A stretch of DNA of 64,000 nt from Chthonomonas sp. (GTDB lineage: Bacteria; Armatimonadota; Fimbriimonadia; Fimbriimonadales; Fimbriimonadaceae), in contig JAEURP010000009.1 in assembly GCA_016788585.1 (NCBI GenBank), positions 124,001-188,000 of the forward strand, written 5' to 3'. Positions 8,285 through 15,672 of the stretch are shown here, one piece after another. The notes below the pieces were generated by a model. It ran no database searches. It was not told the origin of the DNA and saw only the letters and a list, made by a program, of their open reading frames with translations. Each line of letters starts with the position of its first letter. Position 1 is the first letter of the stretch. Position numbers and translations under genes: made by a program.

Positions 8285-8923
8285 TTAGCGTCGGTTGCGG
8301 CGGCGGAGAACCGCGGCCAAACCAAGACCAAGAGCTGCCATTGAAGTTGGTTCAGGAACGATAGCTTGGTTGATTCGACCAACGGAAGCATAGTTGGTTC
8401 CTGGTGTACTGCCAGTCACAAGGTTGAACAGCTTCTTCACGCGGAGCTTGCTGTAGTTGTGCTGTGGCAAGTTGATCGAACCGTTGAGACCGAAGCCATT
8501 GTTGACCACATTTCCGCTGTTTAGAACGCCGCTTGCCGAGTTCAAGAAGAACTCATTACCGACGCCGTCGACACCAAAGACCTGTTCTTGCCAAATTACT
8601 TGACCATCACCCAAGACTTGACCGGCCACCGAGTACATGACCTTGGTAGGCGTGCCTGCGAAGTTGCTAGCCTCGTATTCCCAGAAGATCGACCCAAACT
8701 GGTTGTTACCCAAGACGCCGCCATTGGGAGTCAATAGAGTGATAGCATTGGAGCCATTGGCCGGAACGCCCAAAGTTAGAGGGACGACGGTCATGCCAAA
8801 CGTCGTGTAAGCACTTGCGTTAACACCTTGAGGTGCTGAGGGGAACGTCAAAATGTTCCAAGTTACGGCGTGCGAAAAAGCAGCGACGCCCAAACTGGCA
8901 ACAATCAATGCAATTTTTTTCAT
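8285..8923 (-). CDS. PEP-CTERM sorting-domain protein (paralogue)
   Basis: A 212-residue exported protein with a signal peptide (KKIALIVASLGVAAFSHA) and a C-terminal VPEPTSMAALGLGLAAVL tail ending in RRRNRR, the standard PEP-CTERM sorting signal. The middle is Asn/Gly/Thr-rich and probably beta-sandwich. It resembles the 7441-8088 product in length, order of motifs (QVIWQEQVFGVDGVGNEF against GEIYFREDVFEIDSMGNEI) and tail, so the pair arose by tandem duplication. Its function beyond being a surface or matrix protein cannot be read from the sequence. The same bases (AGAGCC) precede both start codons. Confidence 0.85.
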   Translation of the reverse strand: MKKIALIVASLGVAAFSHAVTWNILTFPSAPQGVNASAYTTFGMTVVPLTLGVPANGSNAITLLTPNGGVLGNNQFGSIFWEYEASNFAGTPTKVMYSVAGQVLGDGQVIWQEQVFGVDGVGNEFFLNSASGVLNSGNVVNNGFGLNGSINLPQHNYSKLRVKKLFNLVTGSTPGTNYASVGRINQAIVPEPTSMAALGLGLAAVLRRRNRR

Positions 8924-9111
8924 GGCTCTTCTCTCTTACTGTCAACGTTCGCCGGCATAATGTTCCGACAAAATACTAATGCCTAAGGCAGTCCCTCGGC
9001 TACCAGCAGTATAGCACGGCATGCACAAATCTCAAAGAGAAATTAGAAAATAGTAGGCTTCTTTGGCCCTCCCTCAGCATAACTAGCAAAAACAACGGGT
9101 CGGATTGTCCG

Positions 9112-9117
9112 CATAAT
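9112..9117 (+). promoter_or_regulatory. Candidate -10 element 6 bases before the 833-residue gene
   Basis: CATAAT is separated from the ATG at 9124 by only 6 bases, so transcription would begin at or near the start codon. No Shine-Dalgarno and no clear -35 element are present. Confidence 0.4.
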
Positions 9118-9123
9118 ACGAAC

Positions 9124-11625
9124 ATGAAGGCGGTCGTCATGGCAGGAGGGGAAGGGTCACGGCTACGGCCAATCACTGCCAATCGCCCAAAGCCGTTAGT
9201 CCCGGTTGCTAATCGTCCGATCATGGAGCATATCATCGAGCTCCTGAAGAAGCACGGCATCACAGAGATCGTCTCCACTCTTTTCTACCTGGCAGATGAG
9301 ATCACCAGTGCCTTTGATGACGGCTCCGACCTCGGCGTCTCCATGTCTTACAGCGTCGAAGACACACCCTTAGGCACAGCTGGCAGTGTCAAGAAAGCCG
9401 AAGCCCAGTTGCGCGACGACACCTTTGTTATCGTCAGCGGCGACGCCATGACGGATTGCGATCTCACCAAAGCGATCGCATTTCATAAAGAGAAGGGGGC
9501 TGTCGCAACGCTTGTTCTCTACCGAGTTCCCACCCCTTTGGAGTTTGGCGTTGTCATTACCGATGCCGAGGGCCGGGTCGTGAGGTTCTTGGAAAAGCCC
9601 AGCTGGTCCGAGGTTTTCAGCGATACCGTAAACACGGGGATGTACATTCTAGAGCCCGAGATCTTTGATCTCATGGAGCCCGGGAAATCGTATGATTGGT
9701 CTCAAGACATTTTTCCCGAACTCTTGCGTCAGGGGCGTCCAATTTTTGGCTATGTGATGGAGGAGTACTGGTGCGATGTTGGCAATCTTGGCCAGTACCG
9801 CGAAGCGCAAGAGCATGTACTCAGCGGAAGTACCTCGCTGGAAGTGCCTGGGAATGAGGTTCAGCCCGGTGTCTGGCTTGGCGCAAACTCAACGCTAGAC
9901 GACGAAGCGTTGATCGTGCCACCGGTTTGCATCGGTCGTAACTGCAAGATAAAAAGGGGAGCTCGTATTGGCCCTTATACGGTAATCGGCGACCATGCGC
10001 TGGTCGAAGAAGGAGCCGTAATCGAACGGTCCGTTATCTGGGACTCGTGCTACGTCGGTGTTAATGTTGGGATTCACAGCGCGATTCTAGGATCTCGAGT
10101 AACGGTCAAGCGCGATTGCTCCATTCGCGAAGACGCGGTTATTGGTGATCGTTGCCTGCTAGATGCCGGATGCACGATCCGCCCCAGGATCAAACTTTGG
10201 CCAGACAAAGTGATTGAGCGAGGCTCGATCGTGACGATGTCGCTGGTTTGGGGCAATAAGTGGCGAGGTTCCTTGTTCCGAGAGCTAGGCGTAGCAGGGC
10301 TATCCAACATAGAAATCACCCCCGACTTTGCCGCCCGACTTGGCTCTGCCTTCGGGACTACGTTGCGGCCGGGTTCGACCGTTGTCACCGGGAGGGACAG
10401 CAGCCGTAGTAGTCGAATGACCAAGCGGGCGCTGATGGCTGCCTTGCTAAGCACCGGATGTGAAGTGCTCGATCTTCGTTCGACGGCTGCGCCAATCATG
10501 CGACACTTCGTTCGGGCCAGCGGTGCGGCGGGCGCCGTCTACGTTCGAAAGCTTCCTGGTAATAGCCGTGTTTCCCTAATTGAGTTCTTTGATGCACAGG
10601 GGATGTACATGGGTCGTAATCAAGAGAGAAAGCTTGAGTCTGCTTTCTTCCGAGAGGATTTCGTTCGTGTTGATCCCGATGATCTGGGCTCTATCGTGCT
10701 GGCCAGCCGGGCGGTAGAAGAGTATCAAGCCGATTTCGAACGTTTGCTAAAGAAGTCTGATGGCAGCAAACGGGTCAGGGTCGTTTGTGATTTTGGCTAT
10801 AGCTCGATCAGCGCCATCTACCCTCAGATGCTGGCTCACGGCGGCGTTGAAGCGATCAATACCCATAGCTATAATGACGCTCGGCTTGCGCCGCGCTCTA
10901 CGGAGGACATTTCACGGCATCTGGAAAATCTTCGCCAGATTGTTTCAAACCTTAGTTACGACATGGGGGTTCTCTTCATCGACGAAGGAGAGCGTCTTGC
11001 TCTCGTCGATGATAGGGGCCGAGTCTTGGATGGAGTCAAACTGCTGGCTGCCTATGCCGCTTTGGTAGCCCAGACGGTCACAAACCCGGTCATTGGAGTG
11101 CCGATCACCGCGCCTTCTCGACTCGAGGAGTATCTCGCGAGTAAGAAGGTGCGGGTCGTCCGTACCAAGGCGAATGTGAGGGCCCTGCTTGAGGCTAGCT
11201 CGGAAGAAAAGGTTACTTTTGCCGGCGACGAAAAGGGTGGGTTTTTCTTCCCTGAATTCCACGCTGGGTTCGATGCAATGTACGGGTTCTCAACCCTGCT
11301 CGCAATGCTCCAGGAAACGGGCAGTTCGATTGGGCAGGTCGTAGATGAACTTCCCGCCTTTCATATGGGCTATGAGTTGGCCCATTGCCCGTGGGAGGTC
11401 AAGGGCTCGGTGATGCGGCAATTGGCCGAAGAGTTCCAGAGTATCGAACATGTCGAACTCTTGGATGGCATCAAGATCTTTGATGGTAATGCTTGGGTGC
11501 TCGTCATTCCCGACTCGGTTGAGCCAGTTTTCCACGTTCACGCCGAAGCTGAGTCAGACAGCGAGGCCGAACGGATCGTCAAAAAGTTCGCAGGCAAGAT
11601 TCTCGAAATGCAAGAAGGCGCCTAG
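9124..11625 (+). CDS. Mannose-1-phosphate guanylyltransferase / phosphomannomutase-like fusion
   Basis: An 833-residue three-part protein. Residues about 1-235 are a nucleotidyltransferase ([20 protein letters not shown], then [10 protein letters not shown]). Residues about 250-370 form a left-handed beta-helix of hexapeptide repeats. From about 375 onward there is a phosphohexomutase-like region ([20 protein letters not shown]). Similar fusions occur in Cyanobacteria, Chloroflexi and relatives and are annotated as mannose-1-phosphate guanyltransferases. The mutase part lacks the phosphoserine motif TASHNP: the equivalent stretch at about 466-482 reads [13 protein letters not shown]. It is therefore probably regulatory or structural rather than a mutase. 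A complete phosphomannomutase is encoded at 41953-43311. Role: likely NDP-sugar supply for glycans or polysaccharide. Confidence 0.85.
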   Translation: MKAVVMAGGEGSRLRPITANRPKPLVPVANRPIMEHIIELLKKHGITEIVSTLFYLADEITSAFDDGSDLGVSMSYSVEDTPLGTAGSVKKAEAQLRDDTFVIVSGDAMTDCDLTKAIAFHKEKGAVATLVLYRVPTPLEFGVVITDAEGRVVRFLEKPSWSEVFSDTVNTGMYILEPEIFDLMEPGKSYDWSQDIFPELLRQGRPIFGYVMEEYWCDVGNLGQYREAQEHVLSGSTSLEVPGNEVQPGVWLGANSTLDDEALIVPPVCIGRNCKIKRGARIGPYTVIGDHALVEEGAVIERSVIWDSCYVGVNVGIHSAILGSRVTVKRDCSIREDAVIGDRCLLDAGCTIRPRIKLWPDKVIERGSIVTMSLVWGNKWRGSLFRELGVAGLSNIEITPDFAARLGSAFGTTLRPGSTVVTGRDSSRSSRMTKRALMAALLSTGCEVLDLRSTAAPIMRHFVRASGAAGAVYVRKLPGNSRVSLIEFFDAQGMYMGRNQERKLESAFFREDFVRVDPDDLGSIVLASRAVEEYQADFERLLKKSDGSKRVRVVCDFGYSSISAIYPQMLAHGGVEAINTHSYNDARLAPRSTEDISRHLENLRQIVSNLSYDMGVLFIDEGERLALVDDRGRVLDGVKLLAAYAALVAQTVTNPVIGVPITAPSRLEEYLASKKVRVVRTKANVRALLEASSEEKVTFAGDEKGGFFFPEFHAGFDAMYGFSTLLAMLQETGSSIGQVVDELPAFHMGYELAHCPWEVKGSVMRQLAEEFQSIEHVELLDGIKIFDGNAWVLVIPDSVEPVFHVHAEAESDSEAERIVKKFAGKILEMQEGA

Positions 11626-11638
11626 CTTGAAAGAATCT

Positions 11639-11724
11639 TGGTGCGCGGGACTGGACTCGAACCAGCACGCTTTGTGGGCGCTACCACCTCAAGGTAGTGC
11701 GTCTACCAATTTCGCCACCCGCGC
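11639..11724 (-). tRNA. tRNA-Leu (anticodon GAG), CCA encoded
   Basis: On the minus strand the sequence folds as a class II tRNA. A 7-bp acceptor stem (GCGCGGG with CCCGCGC) begins at 11724 with discriminator A. The anticodon stem CTACC/GGTAG encloses the loop TTGAGGT, giving anticodon GAG. A long variable arm and a T-arm with GGTTCGAGTCC follow. The 3' CCA is present in the DNA at 11639-11641. The gene converges on the 833-residue gene, whose stop lies 13 bases away. Confidence 0.95.
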
Positions 11725-11738
11725 ACGGTAGTGGCGAG

Positions 11739-11744
11739 ATTGTA
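11739..11744 (-). promoter_or_regulatory. Candidate -10 element of tRNA-Leu
   Basis: On the minus strand TACAAT lies 14 bases before the mature tRNA 5' end. Upstream TTGGCA could serve as a -35, but the spacing of 20 bases is long. An inverted repeat TGCCA-AC-TGGCA (11765-11776) overlaps that position. Confidence 0.5.
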
Positions 11745-11787
11745 CCCCTCGCCTTCAGAAATTCTGCCAACTGGCAATAATTTATGA

Positions 11788-11808
11788 CATGAGCCTATAA
11801 GACTCATG
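11788..11808. promoter_or_regulatory. Inverted repeat upstream of hsp20, possible operator
   Basis: CATGAG and CTCATG form a perfect 6-bp inverted repeat with a 9-base spacer, about 73 bases before the Hsp20 start. The geometry recalls CIRCE (inverted repeat with N9), but the sequence does not match CIRCE. A repressor-binding site for heat-shock control is plausible. Confidence 0.4.
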
Positions 11809-11880
11809 AAACTTTAGCGCGATAGCATGCGTTGAATAAGGAGAGCCTCCCTTCTGCGGGGGCCAGTAAAGGAAAACAAG

Positions 11881-12318
11881 ATGAAGACAATTGTACGTTT
11901 AGATCCATTTCAAGAACTTCGCCGAATTTCCCAGCTTTGGGAAGAGCCTTCTCTTGCGGCGAACACGACCCAATTGATTCCACTCGACGTCTTTGATGAC
12001 GGCGAGAGTTTCTTTGTCCGCGCTTCCGTTCCGGGTATCGAACCCAGTGAACTCGAAGTGACGATTGAGAAAGACATTTTGACCCTGCGAGGTGAGCACA
12101 AGACCGTGAACACCGCAGAGAACACGAAGTTCTACCGACAAGAGGTGAGCTACGGCGCATTCACTCGCTCGATTCGGCTGCCCGACACCGTAGATACCGA
12201 GCAGGCTGTAGCGACCCATGAGAACGGGGTCGTCACCGTACGCTTCCCTCACCGCGAGGAAGTCAAGCCCAAGGCTTTGACCATTCAAGTAAAGACGAAC
12301 GAAACAACTAACAACTGA
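11881..12318 (+). CDS. Hsp20/alpha-crystallin small heat-shock protein
   Basis: A 145-residue ATP-independent chaperone that holds unfolding proteins for later refolding. The alpha-crystallin domain spans about residues 36-130: it opens with PLDVFDDGESFFVRASVPGI, includes VTIEKDILTLRGEHK, and has the family signature ENGVVTVRFPHRE near its end. A short N-terminal arm (FQELRRISQLWEEP) matches the usual Hsp20 layout. An AAAGGA ribosome site precedes the ATG. It is monocistronic: an inverted repeat lies upstream and a strong terminator follows, which fits individual heat-shock regulation. Confidence 0.92.
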   Translation: MKTIVRLDPFQELRRISQLWEEPSLAANTTQLIPLDVFDDGESFFVRASVPGIEPSELEVTIEKDILTLRGEHKTVNTAENTKFYRQEVSYGAFTRSIRLPDTVDTEQAVATHENGVVTVRFPHREEVKPKALTIQVKTNETTNN

Positions 12319-12339
12319 TTCCAACCATCCAATCAATTG

Positions 12340-12366
12340 GGGCGCGAGCTAAGCTCGCGCCCTTTT
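12340..12366 (+). terminator. Intrinsic terminator after hsp20
   Basis: A GC-rich stem (GGGCGCGAG / CTCGCGCCC, loop CTAAG) is followed by TTTT. Confidence 0.9.
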
Positions 12367-12424
12367 CTCTGCCCGACCTAAAATGGTTTGAACGCATCTT
12401 GCGGTACGCGGCACTCACTCCCCA

Positions 12425-12436
12425 GGAGGCGCCTCC
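12425..12436 (+). promoter_or_regulatory. Perfect 12-bp palindrome containing the ribosome-binding sequence
   Basis: GGAGGCGCCTCC sits 6 bases before the ATG of the ECF sigma gene at 12443. The 5' half is a Shine-Dalgarno sequence and the 3' half its perfect complement. It could limit translation by pairing between mRNAs or serve as a dimeric repressor site. A hairpin in one RNA would need a smaller stem because the palindrome has no loop. Confidence 0.45.
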
Positions 12437-12442
12437 AAACAG

Positions 12443-12952
12443 ATGCTTACTCAGATGCTAAGGCGAAGTACCGCGATCCACCTGGACGTTGAATCATTGG
12501 CTGAAGCGCATTACGATGCGATTTGGCGATTTTGTTTTCGACGTGTCGGGCGTGAGCTTGCGGCCGACGCCACACAAGAAACCTTTCTCACCGCGCTCCG
12601 GCGTGCTTCTTCCTTCCGAGGCGATTCGGATGCCAAAACCTGGCTCTTTGGAATCGCGCTCAACACCTGCCGCTCTCTGAGCCGAAAGGAAAAACGTGAC
12701 CTGCCCCTCGATGAAATCGTCGAGCTTCAAGCGCAATCCGGCACGCCCAACCTTTCCGCCATGCGGCTCACCCAAGCCCTGAAGAAGATCAGCCCCGAGC
12801 ACCAAGAGGTGGTGATTCTGCACGAAATGGATGGCTTCAGCTATCTGGAAATCGCCCAAATGATCGAGATTCCCGAAGGCACCGTCAAGAGCCGTTTGCA
12901 CCACGCGTTTCTCGCCCTGCGCAAGCACCTAAACAGCGAGGAAGACCTATGA
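12443..12952 (+). CDS. RNA polymerase sigma factor, ECF subfamily (second)
   Basis: A 169-residue ECF sigma factor. Region 2 occupies about residues 18-85 (YDAIWRFCFRRVGRELAADA, then DAKTWLFGIALNTCRSLSRK). Region 4 occupies about 105-165 (SYLEIAQMIEIPEGTVKSRL). A short variable linker lies between them, as expected for the group. It differs from the sigma factor at 656-1252 and pairs with a different kind of anti-sigma: the stop overlaps the next gene by ATGA at 12949, so the two are translationally coupled. Its regulon is unknown; the partner's large periplasmic domain suggests a signal from the envelope. Confidence 0.9.
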   Translation: MLTQMLRRSTAIHLDVESLAEAHYDAIWRFCFRRVGRELAADATQETFLTALRRASSFRGDSDAKTWLFGIALNTCRSLSRKEKRDLPLDEIVELQAQSGTPNLSAMRLTQALKKISPEHQEVVILHEMDGFSYLEIAQMIEIPEGTVKSRLHHAFLALRKHLNSEEDL

Positions 12953-14214
12953 ACCTGAAAGAAGATTTGAAAGCCTATGTGGACGGCGAATTGACCGCCG
13001 ACCAAGTGAAGGAGATCGAGCGCGCCGCCGCATCGTCCGAGGAGATTCGTGACGAAATCGCCGCCCTGCGTTCGCTAAAAGAAGAGTTTGCCGCTCTCAC
13101 CGCGACTCCAGAGCCAAAGGGAAAGATTGCGTTGATACGGCGTCTACAAGTGGCGAAGCCCGCCCGTAAGCCCAACTTCATGTGGGCCTATGCAGGTGCG
13201 GCAGCAGCTCTACTGATCGGAATCGCGATCATTGAGCCCGTTCTTTCCGGTGGTGGGGGAGCTGCTGAGATGGCGACTCCTAAAACTGAAGCTGCTGTCG
13301 CAAGGGAAGAAAGCGCCAAAGCTCCTAGCTATGAGGATTCGGCTGAAAGCGGAGAAATGAAGTCCAAGGTCGAGGGGCGACCATCAAATTCTTTCGCAAA
13401 CGAAAGGGACCTTGATCCAAGGTTAGGTCGTTCCCAGGCAGGGTCGGCAATGCCCGAAGACGCCGACACAGGTGTAATTAGGTCAAACCCTCGAGATAGG
13501 GTGTCCCAAGCAACCAAGCCCGCGCCTCAACTCCCCAACCTCCCGACCAACCCAGGTCGCGACATCATCTACAACGGCTCGATCAGCCTCGAAGTCCCTG
13601 ATGTCACGAAGTCGGTAAACGAAGCGATCAGCCTCGTCCAAGGCTTGGGTGGCTATGTGGTCTCGACCGAGTCCACCCTCGACGGCGATGGAACCGCGAA
13701 CGCCTACTTGGAAGTCCGAATCCCGGCCGCCAAGTTCGACATTGCGAACAAGTCGCTCTCGAAGTACGGCAAGATTCTGAGCCAGACTTCGAGCGGTCAA
13801 GACGTGACCCAACAGATCGCCGAGCACGAGGGCCGAACCCGAGCCCTTGCCGTCGCCGAGCAGGAGTACATTCGCATGCTCAACGCGACCCGCAACACGT
13901 CGGCGCGCCTCGAAGTGCGCCGCCGCCTCGATGAAGTCCGAGCCGAACGCGAAGGCCTCCGTGCGGCCCTCAAGCGCATGAAAGACCTCGCTGCCCTCTC
14001 GACCCTCTCGATCGAGTTCACCGGCGAAGAAACCGTCAAGCCAGATGAGCCCAGCGCCAACTGGTGGGACGATAGCAACACCGGTGCCTCCAACGCCCTC
14101 GGATTTGTCGGAAGGATCCTGGGCCGCGTGGCGATCTACCTGGTCTACCTCTCGCCCATATGGATCACCGGCCTCGCGGTTTGGTGGTTTGCCCGGAAGC
14201 GGGCGGTGAAGTAG
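12949..14214 (+). CDS. Membrane anti-sigma factor with DUF4349 domain
   Basis: A 421-residue membrane protein coupled to the upstream sigma factor. Residues 1-70 are a helical, cysteine-free cytoplasmic region (MNLKEDLKAYVDGELTADQV), like non-zinc anti-sigma domains. A membrane segment lies at about 78-99. A low-complexity linker spans about 105-200. A DUF4349-type domain covers about 205-365 (IIYNGSISLEVPDVTKSVNE) and includes a predicted coiled coil (RLEVRRRLDEVRAEREGLRA). A second membrane segment at about 385-412 is followed by the basic end FARKRAVK. DUF4349 proteins are usually stand-alone lipoproteins or membrane proteins of unknown role. The fusion implies the DUF4349 region acts as sensor for the sigma factor. 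Confidence 0.8.
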   Translation: MNLKEDLKAYVDGELTADQVKEIERAAASSEEIRDEIAALRSLKEEFAALTATPEPKGKIALIRRLQVAKPARKPNFMWAYAGAAAALLIGIAIIEPVLSGGGGAAEMATPKTEAAVAREESAKAPSYEDSAESGEMKSKVEGRPSNSFANERDLDPRLGRSQAGSAMPEDADTGVIRSNPRDRVSQATKPAPQLPNLPTNPGRDIIYNGSISLEVPDVTKSVNEAISLVQGLGGYVVSTESTLDGDGTANAYLEVRIPAAKFDIANKSLSKYGKILSQTSSGQDVTQQIAEHEGRTRALAVAEQEYIRMLNATRNTSARLEVRRRLDEVRAEREGLRAALKRMKDLAALSTLSIEFTGEETVKPDEPSANWWDDSNTGASNALGFVGRILGRVAIYLVYLSPIWITGLAVWWFARKRAVK

Positions 14215-14227
14215 AGGGATAGTTGCT

Positions 14228-14291
14228 GGACATGGCGGGACATAGAGGGACATGGCTCTTAGCGATTGTCCCTCCACATCCCGCAATGTCC
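14228..14291. repeat. Long imperfect inverted repeat (26-base arms)
   Basis: Arms 14228-14253 and 14266-14291 match at 21 of 26 positions around a 12-base loop. Each arm holds repeated GGACAT or GGGACAT words (TGTCCC on the other arm). It begins 13 bases after the anti-sigma stop and could act as a terminator-like or mRNA-end structure, but there is no T-run. It may also be a small dispersed repeat. Confidence 0.6.
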
Positions 14292-14305
14292 CTCCACCGT
14301 CCCGC

Positions 14306-14328
14306 ATTAGCCATTAGCCATCGACCAT
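14306..14328. repeat. TTAGCCA heptamer repeat, short copy
   Basis: Two adjacent ATTAGCC units are followed by AGCCATCGACCAT (14316-14328). The same 13-base word recurs at 27723-27735 beside a six-copy heptamer array in the same family. The rest of this intergenic stretch to 14430 shows no gene; a GGAG ribosome site for the next gene lies near its end. Confidence 0.6.
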
Positions 14329-14430
14329 AAACCCTCGACCTAAACCCGCATTTTCCCCCGCCCACATCTCCACCAAAAGGGGGAAAGAAGTTTTTGGCAA
14401 GGGGATGCTTCCTGGGCCGTTGGAGACTAA

Positions 14431-15246
14431 ATGTACGAGGAGTATTGGGGACTAAAAGAGCAGGCGTTCGGACTAACGCCCGATCCACGATTTCTATATC
14501 GAAGCCAAGGGCACGAGGACGTCCTGACCATGCTACACCACGCGGTAACCCGCAATAAGGGCGCCGCCGTGCTTTGGGGCGATGTCGGCCTCGGCAAAAC
14601 CACGATCAGCCGCACGCTGATCCAAGGGCTGCCCGCCGATCACTATAGCGTTGTACTGATCGTCAATCCGATCCTAACGCCGACGCAAATCGTCCAAGAA
14701 ATCCTGCACCAAATCGGCGTTGAAACGACGATTAAGAATCGCCAAGCGCTGATTCAACTTCTGCACGAATCGCTGCTTGCCGAGCACGCCGCTGGGCGGC
14801 ATGTCGTCCTCATGATCGACGAGGCCCACCTCGTCCGCTCGACGGCAACTCTCGAAGAACTCCGGCTCCTCTTGAACTGGCAAATGAACGACCAGTTTTT
14901 GATTAGCCTCGTTCTCATCGGTCAAAACGAGCTCCGGCCCAAGTTGGCAAAGGCGCCAGCGCTGGAGTCTCGGTTGGCCATCAAGTGCGCCCTGAGCCCG
15001 CTCAGCGCCATCGAGACCGGCGAGATGGTGTTGCACCGAATGCGAGTCGCTGGCTACTCGGCCGAGAACAGCCCGTTCACACCCGACGCGGTCTTCCAAT
15101 TGCACAAGGCGAGCAAAGGCTATCCGCGCATCATCACGACCCTGGCCGACCAGGCGCTCATCTTTGGCATGGCCCACAAGGCTCAGCACATTGATGGCTT
15201 CATGATGCACGACACCTGGCGACAGTTCAGCGGGGAGGCTGCATGA
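14431..15246 (+). CDS. ExeA/MshM-like AAA ATPase
   Basis: A 271-residue P-loop ATPase of the ExeA type. It begins with the family hallmark YWGLKEQAFGLTPDPRFLYR. Walker A is at 50-57 (GDVGLGKT) and Walker B at 125-131 (VVLMIDE), followed by a sensor-like Q in LVLIGQNELR and an arginine-rich C-terminal lid. Full ExeA proteins carry a membrane segment and a peptidoglycan-binding domain; both are absent here. Similar stand-alone ATPases act in type IV pilus or MSHA systems, in secretion, or (TniB-like) in transposition. Start: GGAG five bases before the ATG. It overlaps the next gene by ATGA, so the pair is an operon. Which process it serves is unclear. Confidence 0.8.
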   Translation: MYEEYWGLKEQAFGLTPDPRFLYRSQGHEDVLTMLHHAVTRNKGAAVLWGDVGLGKTTISRTLIQGLPADHYSVVLIVNPILTPTQIVQEILHQIGVETTIKNRQALIQLLHESLLAEHAAGRHVVLMIDEAHLVRSTATLEELRLLLNWQMNDQFLISLVLIGQNELRPKLAKAPALESRLAIKCALSPLSAIETGEMVLHRMRVAGYSAENSPFTPDAVFQLHKASKGYPRIITTLADQALIFGMAHKAQHIDGFMMHDTWRQFSGEAA

Positions 15247-15623
15247 ACTTGGTGGACGCCATCCGCAAAACAAGCTCGCATCACCACGCACCTGCGGTGA
15301 CCGAGACAATCACTGCGGAGGCTCACGACGCCCACGCGCATCACAAGGAGGTTTCTATGTCGCACTCTCAACACTTTGTCCGGATCGAGCTGTTTCTGTC
15401 ACCAGATCAGATTCAACATCTCTTGAAAGACTCGATCGGTGCCCAGCGCACGATCATGACCTCACACGAGGTGGCCCAGCTACTTCGAACGACATCCAAA
15501 AACGTCGAGCACCTCGCCGAGGAAGGCAAACTTCCTGGCTTCTTGCTCGAAAACGCATGGCGATTCAATCGCGAAACCATCGACGAATGGCTCGCCGCTC
15601 ATAGTCAACATAAGGCCGCGTAG
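15243..15623 (+). CDS. Excisionase-type (MerR-like) helix-turn-helix protein
   Basis: A 126-residue protein if translation starts at the ATG coupled to the ATPase gene. The C-terminal half (about residues 70-117) is an excisionase-family winged helix: MTSHEVAQLLRTTSKNVEHL, then LENAWRFNRETIDEWL. The first 38 residues are His-rich and low-complexity (SSHHHAPAV, AHDAHAHHKE). Inside the frame, AAGGAGG at 15345-15351 stands 5 bases before an in-frame ATG at 15357, giving an 88-residue form that holds the entire recognisable domain. Both forms may be made, or the shorter may be the real product. Such domains bind DNA in excisionases and regulators; the partner here is the ExeA-like ATPase. Confidence 0.75.
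   Translation: MNLVDAIRKTSSHHHAPAVTETITAEAHDAHAHHKEVSMSHSQHFVRIELFLSPDQIQHLLKDSIGAQRTIMTSHEVAQLLRTTSKNVEHLAEEGKLPGFLLENAWRFNRETIDEWLAAHSQHKAA
15345..15351 (+). promoter_or_regulatory. Strong internal ribosome-binding site in the HTH gene
   Basis: AAGGAGG is spaced 5 bases from ATG 15357, in frame with the HTH protein. It is among the best Shine-Dalgarno matches in the window and favours initiation at 15357 over 15243. Confidence 0.65.
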
Positions 15624-15630
15624 CCTTACC

Positions 15631-15672
15631 GGGCACCCGTGCGTCCAACAGGGCATGGGTGCTCATTTTTTT
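15631..15672 (+). terminator. Intrinsic terminator overlapping the next start codon
   Basis: The arms 15631-15642 and 15653-15664 pair over 12 positions (with G-U pairs) around a 10-base loop. A run of seven T at 15666-15672 follows. The downstream gene's ATG (15655) lies inside the right arm, so the terminator and start site cannot work independently. Confidence 0.7.

Noticed and set aside
8924-9123. Riboswitch or sRNA in the gap before the 833-residue gene
   Set aside because: No known riboswitch core or strong stem was found. Only candidate promoter words for the two divergent genes are visible.
13483-14307. 274-codon minus-strand frame opposite the DUF4349 anti-sigma gene
   Set aside because: It is fully antisense to a well-supported gene, and its product shows no domain.
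14215-15623. Mobile element around the ExeA-like ATPase
   Set aside because: No transposase, integrase, terminal inverted repeats or target duplications are visible. The 14228-14291 hairpin has no partner on the other side.
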